From: Methanomicrobia archaeon LH_S13
GTDB lineage: Archaea > Halobacteriota > Syntropharchaeia > Alkanophagales > Methanospirareceae
Length of the DNA stretch: 9,642 nucleotides
Direction: 5' to 3'
Assembly (NCBI GenBank): GCA_023659785.1
Contig: JAGXOR010000042.1
Coordinates: 1-9,642, forward strand
Part shown: positions 6,083-9,642 of the stretch, piece after piece
Layout: each line of letters opens with the position of its first letter
Numbering within the stretch: position 1 is the stretch's first letter
Translations under genes and position numbers: made by a program
Notes under the pieces: generated by a model
Seen by the model: the letters and a program-made list of their open reading frames with translations, nothing else
Databases searched by the model: none
Told to the model about the DNA's origin: nothing

Positions 6083-6108
6083 TTTGCACTTTGCACTTTT
6101 CATTTTTT
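6083..6108 (+). terminator. T-rich tract after the epimerase gene
   Basis: Two tandem TTTGCAC heptamers (6083-6096) run into TTTTCATTTTTT. Oligo-T tracts are the main archaeal termination signal, and this one lies about 50 bp past the epimerase stop. The 112-bp gap also holds a short AAT trinucleotide run (about 6064-6075). Confidence 0.45.
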
Positions 6109-6117
6109 ACCGTCTCT

Positions 6118-6140
6118 TCAAAATTTCCCCCGAATTTTGA
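6118..6140. terminator. Perfect 8-bp hairpin between convergent genes
   Basis: TCAAAATT (6118-6125) and AATTTTGA (6133-6140) are exact inverted repeats around a 7-nt loop rich in C. It lies 7 bp past the pdxS stop and 82 bp past the epimerase stop. It may stabilise or end one or both convergent transcripts, though no T-run follows on the pdxS side. Confidence 0.4.
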
Positions 6141-6147
6141 GCAGGGA

Positions 6148-7047
6148 CTACCACCCTCTCACCTGCAACATCTCCTCCTCTCTCAAAGCACTCACTTCAA
6201 TCCCTTTCATCGGTGTTCCCAACCCTTTAGAAATCTCCGCAAGTTTCTTTGCATTATCAAAGTTGTTCACCGCTTCCACAATTGTAGAAGCCATCATGGG
6301 TGGATTCTCCGACTTGAAAACCCCGGAACCCACAAAAACACCATCTGCTCCGAGCTGTATCATAAGAGCGGCATCAGCAGGTGTTGCAACTCCACCGGCT
6401 GCGAAATTCACCACTGGTAATCGCTGCAATTCCGCCGTCTCCTGCACCAATTCAACGGACACTTTCAGCTCTTTCGCAACGTCTTTCAACTCTTCCCCAC
6501 TCTTACCTTTTAGCGACCTTATGTCACCCATAATCAATTTCATATGCCGGACTGCTTCCTTCACGTCTCCTGTCCCTGCTTCACCTTTCGTTCTTACCAT
6601 CGCCGCTCCTTCCTCTATTCTTCTCAACGCTTCTCCTAAATCGTGAGCACCGCAGACAAAAGGCACTGTAAACCCTCTTTTATCCACGTGATGCGTATCC
6701 ACCGGTGTTAGCACCTCAGACTCATCCACCATATCAACGCCCAACGCTTCCAGTATTTCCGCTTCCACATAATGTCCTATACGGCATTTTGCCATTACCG
6801 GTATCGTAACCGCATCAATGATTTCTGAGATGACCGCGGGGTCAGCCATTCTTGCTACACCTCCTGCTTTTCTGATATCCGCAGGAACGGCATGCAGCGC
6901 CATAACGGCAATAGCACCTGCATCCTCCGCCACTATCGCTTGTTCTACACTCGTCACGTCCATAATCACGCCTCCTTTTTGCAAGGAAGCAAACCCGCGT
7001 TTCAAAAGTTCTTTTCCATGTCTGAGATTTTCAATTTCTATCCCCAT
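6148..7047 (-). CDS. pdxS: Pyridoxal 5'-phosphate synthase lyase subunit PdxS
   Basis: This 299-residue TIM-barrel protein makes pyridoxal 5'-phosphate from ribose 5-phosphate, glyceraldehyde 3-phosphate and ammonia, the last supplied by the glutaminase PdxT. Conserved segments include KGGVIMDV (24-31, with Asp30), MALHAVPADIRKAGGVARMA (49-68), PVMAKCRIGH (83-92) with the sugar-binding Lys87, DESEVLTP (108-115), VPFVCGA (128-134) and RTKGEAGTG (152-160) with the second catalytic Lys154. Length is typical. The ATG at 7047 lies 9 bp after the stop of the tnpB remnant on the same strand; the GGAGATGA overlapping that stop (7057-7064) is a plausible ribosome binding site. pdxT is not in the window. 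All active-site residues are present. Confidence 0.96.
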   Translation of the reverse strand: MGIEIENLRHGKELLKRGFASLQKGGVIMDVTSVEQAIVAEDAGAIAVMALHAVPADIRKAGGVARMADPAVISEIIDAVTIPVMAKCRIGHYVEAEILEALGVDMVDESEVLTPVDTHHVDKRGFTVPFVCGAHDLGEALRRIEEGAAMVRTKGEAGTGDVKEAVRHMKLIMGDIRSLKGKSGEELKDVAKELKVSVELVQETAELQRLPVVNFAAGGVATPADAALMIQLGADGVFVGSGVFKSENPPMMASTIVEAVNNFDNAKKLAEISKGLGTPMKGIEVSALREEEMLQVRGW

Positions 7048-7056
7048 TTTTCTTTC

Positions 7057-7190
7057 TCATCTCCATGATGATTTATCTCTAATGACGTCCTCCCCACGCT
7101 TACGCATGGGTGTTCCTGCTTCTTCAACCAGACTCGATCCCCTTGCAGGTTACGGAGGTCTTGGTCTCCACAGGCGCACCGGGGTCGCCC
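7057..7190 (-). pseudogene. Decayed 3' end of an IS200/IS605-type tnpB
   Basis: On the minus strand one frame reads GAPVETKTSVTCKG (from about 7180), then a one-base shift leads into VEEAGTPMRKRGED, ending at TGA 7057-7059. The pattern GAPVET followed by VEEAGTP resembles the disordered C-termini of archaeal TnpB proteins, including the arrangement in which the last codons overlap the end hairpin of the element. Nothing of the nuclease domains remains. A run of eleven C residues (7188-7198) sits at the broken side, and CCTTGCAGGTT is repeated at 7141 and 7221. This debris occupies most of the spacer between pdxS and the methyltransferase gene. The assignment rests on C-terminal pattern plus hairpin, so it is moderate. 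Confidence 0.55.
7084..7112 (-). mobile_element. IS605-type end hairpin, copy A
   Basis: The plus strand reads GACGTCCTCCCCACGC, then TTACGCATGGGTG. CCCA (7093-7096) pairs with TGGG (7107-7110). Very similar bases occur at 8637-8664. The form, a CTCCCC block followed by its complement next to a tnpB C-terminus, is that of the right-end hairpin of IS200/IS605-family elements. Confidence 0.6.
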
Positions 7191-7268
7191 CCCCCCCCTG
7201 CTACCTACCAGCTCTTTCAGCCTTGCAGGTTGGTAATAGATATACAAACATAATATATAAAGTTAAAA

Positions 7269-8333
7269 ATGCAACTTGCTTTTGAACTGTCTCTCGAGCA
7301 TGAAACACTGCCGAAATCCGAGGTTTTGGCATGCTTACACGCTTTAAGCATAAGCATCGCGTATGCTGAGAATATGTTCTCTGATGGGATATTGGTGATT
7401 GATGCACAACTTTCGCCTGATAGTGAACTTCTCGATGTTCTATCAAAGCGATTAGGGATGACGCACTGCGTATACGGAATAAGGGGAGAGGGGAAGCCCG
7501 AAGAAGGGGAAATGCCAAAACTCATTAAAAATGCTGATATAGACGATATTATGGAACAAGGGCATACATTTGCAGTGCGTGTTAACGTTAAAGTAAAACC
7601 GCTAGAAACGGATTTAGAAAGAAAAGTGGGGGAAATCATACAACAAAAAGGTTATAAAGTGAATCTCACGAATCCATCTAAAACGTTTGTTCTCCTGTTC
7701 ACAAAACAAACGTGCTTCTTTTGTTTGCTCTTACACTCCGTGGATAAGAAGCAATTTGAGGCACGGAAACCGCATTTAAGACCTTTCTTTTCGCCCGGTG
7801 TCATAATGCCAAAATTCGCTCGTGCTCTGGTTAATCTCAGCGGTATAAAAGAAAGGGGGCTTTTCCTTGACCCTTTCTGTGGCACTGGTGGGATATTGAT
7901 AGAAGCAGGTCTGATAGGGGCGAGAATAATAGGGATAGACGTGCAGGAGAAGATGGTGAAAGGGGCTGAAGAGAACCTAAGGGATTATGGACTGAATGGA
8001 GATTTAATCGTAGGAGACGCTTCTAAAATAGCATTGCAAGATAATAGCGTTGATGCCATCGTGACCGACATGCCTTACGGCAGATCATCTTTAATTTCCG
8101 GTTCGGGCTACTTTACTACGGACTCACGCTCGGGGTTTCTCAAACGTCTGTACCAGAATGTGTTGAATGAAATACACCGTGTGCTTAAAGCCAGAGGAAA
8201 AGTGGTCGTCATCTCAAATTCTTCTTCCATTTATTCCCTTTCCCGTGAGTACAATTTCCGTATCCTCGAAAATCACAAATACCGAGTTCATAAAAGTTTA
8301 AATAGGTACATAGCAATACTTGAAAAGAGGTGA
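7269..8333 (+). CDS. trmG10: tRNA (guanine(10)-N2)-dimethyltransferase
   Basis: This 354-residue protein fits archaeal Trm-G10 (Trm11 relative), which methylates N2 of guanosine 10 in tRNA using S-adenosylmethionine. The N-terminus FELSLEHETLPKSEVLAC (5-22) is typical of the family. A THUMP-type RNA-binding region spans roughly 45-155. The linker RKPHLRPFFSPGVIMPKFAR (166-185) leads into the Rossmann methyltransferase domain with motif I DPFCGTGGILIEAG (201-214), acidic strand-two end GIDVQEKM (222-229), VGDAS (248-252) and catalytic motif IV TDMPYGRSS (266-274). Length is normal. The start matches the family. AT-rich sequence before it (7240-7268) contains TATA-like runs, but the best one (7254-7261) is too close to the ATG to be the promoter. 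The TGA overlaps the small downstream gene, so the two are translationally coupled. Confidence 0.93.
   Translation: MQLAFELSLEHETLPKSEVLACLHALSISIAYAENMFSDGILVIDAQLSPDSELLDVLSKRLGMTHCVYGIRGEGKPEEGEMPKLIKNADIDDIMEQGHTFAVRVNVKVKPLETDLERKVGEIIQQKGYKVNLTNPSKTFVLLFTKQTCFFCLLLHSVDKKQFEARKPHLRPFFSPGVIMPKFARALVNLSGIKERGLFLDPFCGTGGILIEAGLIGARIIGIDVQEKMVKGAEENLRDYGLNGDLIVGDASKIALQDNSVDAIVTDMPYGRSSLISGSGYFTTDSRSGFLKRLYQNVLNEIHRVLKARGKVVVISNSSSIYSLSREYNFRILENHKYRVHKSLNRYIAILEKR
8327..8333 (+). promoter_or_regulatory. Shine-Dalgarno site favouring a TTG start
   Basis: GAGGTGA lies at the very end of trmG10, and its last three bases are that gene's stop codon. It is 5 nt before TTG at 8339. The GTG at 8330 is inside this site, so it would need another, weaker site. 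This favours TTG as the start of the next gene. Confidence 0.5.
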
Positions 8334-8338
8334 AAAAA

Positions 8339-8638
8339 TTGAAAGTGCGTTTACCAAAAGGGAGAGAAATAGAAGCGAAGGATGTGGACTTTGAGACGAT
8401 AAAAGAGGATTGGAATGAATATAAGTTGGAAGACGGCACGGTATTGAAGTTTAAGACGATTGTGAGCAGTATTATTCGCACTGCGGACCACGACCCGATG
8501 ACCGGGGACCCTGTCTATCATGTCCGTTCTACGAACATACTGCGAGTGAAAGCGCTGGAGGAGATGAAGCGATTGCCTACTACGAAGAAACCAGTTGGAG
8601 AGGGAGAAGGAGAAGGAGAAGGAGTTGAAGTGGGGTGA
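8339..8638 (+). CDS. Conserved-looking small protein, function unknown
   Basis: This is a soluble, charged protein of 99 residues, or 102 if it starts at the GTG at 8330. I do not recognise a named family. The N-terminal two thirds looks well ordered and beta-rich: KVRLPKGREIEAKDVDFETI, then YKLEDGTVLKFKTIVSSI, a polar turn with DHDPMTGDPVYHVRST, and a strand NILRVKALEEM. The tail is low-complexity, with Gly-Glu repeats from GGAGAA-type hexamers (8597-8624). It overlaps or abuts trmG10 with a shared GAGGTGA, so the two are probably co-transcribed and coupled, hinting at a tRNA- or translation-related role; that is inference only. Its TGA stop overlaps the first bases of the IS605-type hairpin, so the original C-terminus may have been altered by insertion. 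No catalytic motif or metal site is visible. Confidence 0.7.
   Translation: MKVRLPKGREIEAKDVDFETIKEDWNEYKLEDGTVLKFKTIVSSIIRTADHDPMTGDPVYHVRSTNILRVKALEEMKRLPTTKKPVGEGEGEGEGVEVG
8597..8624 (+). repeat. GGAGAA-type microsatellite in coding sequence
   Basis: About four and a half units of a GGAGAA-like hexamer encode alternating Gly-Glu at the end of the small protein. Because the unit is six bases, changes in copy number keep the frame. Confidence 0.7.
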
Positions 8639-8673
8639 CGTCCTCCCCACGCATACGCATGGGGCTTTTTGGC
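8637..8673. mobile_element. IS605-type end hairpin, copy B (no tnpB)
   Basis: GACGTCCTCCCCACGC, then ATACGCATGGGG, matches copy A at 7084 with one difference in the first 27 bases and lies in the same orientation. No tnpB sequence follows; hisG ends 15 bp further on. It is an isolated footprint of an excised or degraded element, or a captured copy of its end. Confidence 0.55.
8645..8670 (+). terminator. Terminator-like hairpin after the small gene
   Basis: CCCCA (8645-8649) pairs with TGGGG (8660-8664) around a 10-nt loop and is followed by CTTTTT. On the plus strand this is an intrinsic-terminator shape directly after the trmG10 unit. It is the same DNA as element end copy B, which may have been co-opted. 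Copy A lacks the T-run. Confidence 0.45.
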
Positions 8674-8687
8674 TTATAAAGTTAAAA

Positions 8688-9563
8688 TCACCGTACTATT
8701 TTGGTTATATCTATCTCAATAATGTCCTCGGCACCCATGCTTTTCAACATCGGTATTAAAATATTCACGTCACGCTTGCTCACCACCGTTTCCACGGCGT
8801 AATAGCCTTGCTCGTAAAGTTCGGAAATAGTTGGTCTTTTCATTGCCGGTAGCACGGACACCACTTCTTTCAACTTAGCCTTCGCAACGTTCATGCTGAG
8901 CAATATCTTACCCCTCGCTTCTATCACGCCGGAAAGCAAGGTTCTTATCTCTTCTATCTCGCGCCTCTTTTTCGCATCTGCCCACGAATCCTTATTCACT
9001 ATTAACTTCGTGGATGATTTTAGTATTGTGTGTATAATCCGCCAGTTGTTCTTCCGCAACGTCTCCCCTGTCTCCGTGAGCTCGACTATACCGTCCATCA
9101 TGTCCTTCGCTTCAGTAGCGCCATAAGAGAAAAATATCTGCACGGGAATCCCAAGGTTGTCAAAGAAAGATTTTGTGAGGTTGGGATATTCAGTGCTTAT
9201 TTTACTTTGTGGCGGGACGTCTTTCGCTTCTTTTATACCTGGTCTCTCAGCTTGCACTGCCAGAACGATTTTCACACTACCTTCTTTTTCTGCCATTTTG
9301 CTATATGTCAAATCCGCTATCTCCACTACGTCCGCATCTCTCTCCGCTATCCAATCTCTGCCTGTTATGCCAACGTCAAAGTACCCCTTTTCAATGTATT
9401 CCGGTATTTCCTGCGGTCTTAATATCTTCACGCGCTCTATCCTCGAATCGTCTATCCTCGGACTGTATTCTCTATCTGTTACTTTTATTTCCAAGTCTGC
9501 CTGCTTGAATAACAGCAGAGTTTGCGCTTCTAAACTGCCCTTTGGTATTGCTATGGTTATCAT
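8688..9563 (-). CDS. hisG: ATP phosphoribosyltransferase, long form
   Basis: This 291-residue enzyme catalyses the first step of histidine synthesis, joining ATP and PRPP to N1-phosphoribosyl-ATP. The start ITIAIPKGSL (2-11) is typical. The two periplasmic-binding-like catalytic lobes follow, with YFDVGITGRDW (61-71), YGATEAKDMM (147-156) and the PRPP-binding loop DGIVELTETGETL (157-169). Residues of about 218-291 form the C-terminal ACT-like regulatory domain present only in the long form, which works as a hexamer inhibited by histidine and needs no HisZ. Length is normal and key residues are present. A purine-rich stretch with GAGAG precedes the ATG. No other his genes are here. The third element end lies only 24 bp upstream, so its promoter region has been replaced or may be supplied by the element. 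Confidence 0.96.
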   Translation of the reverse strand: MITIAIPKGSLEAQTLLLFKQADLEIKVTDREYSPRIDDSRIERVKILRPQEIPEYIEKGYFDVGITGRDWIAERDADVVEIADLTYSKMAEKEGSVKIVLAVQAERPGIKEAKDVPPQSKISTEYPNLTKSFFDNLGIPVQIFFSYGATEAKDMMDGIVELTETGETLRKNNWRIIHTILKSSTKLIVNKDSWADAKKRREIEEIRTLLSGVIEARGKILLSMNVAKAKLKEVVSVLPAMKRPTISELYEQGYYAVETVVSKRDVNILIPMLKSMGAEDIIEIDITKIVR

Positions 9564-9587
9564 GTTCTCTCTTCTCTTTACCTTTTT

Positions 9588-9642
9588 AGGTTATGAGATT
9601 CAACCATTTTGTTTCAAACCTCTTCGTATGATGCTATCAATT
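9588..9642 (-). repeat. Element right end, copy 3 (inverted, cut by window edge)
   Basis: Read on the minus strand, this matches the last 55 bp of copy 2 with three differences and stops at the same boundary, CTCATAACCT. The reading frame seen in the other copies continues and still ends at the same codon (TGA instead of TAA), with Asn to Asp and Val to Gly changes before it. The element body would extend beyond the right edge. It points toward hisG. Confidence 0.85.

Noticed and set aside
9602..9642. CRISPR-like repeat (GTTTCAAACC start) at the right edge
   Set aside because: The three copies are isolated, kilobases apart, and share more than 20 bp on either side of the CRISPR-like part. 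No regular spacing and no cas gene are seen.
1..9642. tRNA or rRNA genes
   Set aside because: I saw no tRNA cloverleaf or rRNA sequence on either strand by eye; a tRNAscan run would settle it.

Overview
The window looks like a euryarchaeal chromosome fragment of moderate G+C. It carries proteins found in archaea/eukaryotes (ribosomal protein L44e, a GINS replication subunit, the archaeal tRNA G10 methyltransferase) next to a bacterial-type DNA gyrase B subunit, as in gyrase-bearing Euryarchaeota such as Archaeoglobi, Methanomicrobia and ANME-like lineages. AT-rich TATA-like boxes and clear Shine-Dalgarno sequences (GGAGG, GAGGTGA) fit. I cannot name the genus.

Layout. 1-395: the 3' end of a repeated element fused to the C-terminal third of a dolichyl-phosphate-mannose-synthase-like glycosyltransferase. 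379-1332 (-): a UbiA/MenA-type membrane prenyltransferase. 1348-2068 (-): two remnants of an XPB/Rad25-like SF2 helicase, separated by about 370 bp (1580-1949) whose right end is a second copy of the element end. 2086-5002 (-): gyrB, L44e and Gins51, a co-directional information-processing block. 5082-6035 (+): a GalE-like sugar-nucleotide epimerase, divergent from Gins51. 6148-7047 (-): pdxS (vitamin B6). 7057-7190: the decayed 3' end of an IS200/IS605-type tnpB. 7269-8638 (+): the tRNA G10 methyltransferase gene, overlapping or abutting a small gene of unknown function, followed by a second isolated IS605-type end hairpin. 8688-9563 (-): hisG. 9588-9642: a third, inverted copy of the first element end, cut by the window edge.

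The intact genes are housekeeping and do not form one pathway. gyrB, Gins51 and L44e serve topology, replication and translation; trmG10 serves tRNA maturation; hisG and pdxS serve histidine and pyridoxal phosphate synthesis; the prenyltransferase and epimerase probably serve quinone or lipid and glycan synthesis.

The unusual part is the mobile-element debris. One family, which I cannot name, has an identical right boundary in three copies. Two of them abut truncated genes and the third lies 24 bp upstream of hisG. The window begins and ends inside this repeat, which suggests a contig broken at repeats. The best candidate for something undescribed is the 1580-1949 segment. It has a promoter-like box, a start with a ribosome binding site, a frameshifted small reading frame whose C-terminus is conserved between copies, and several strong inverted repeats.
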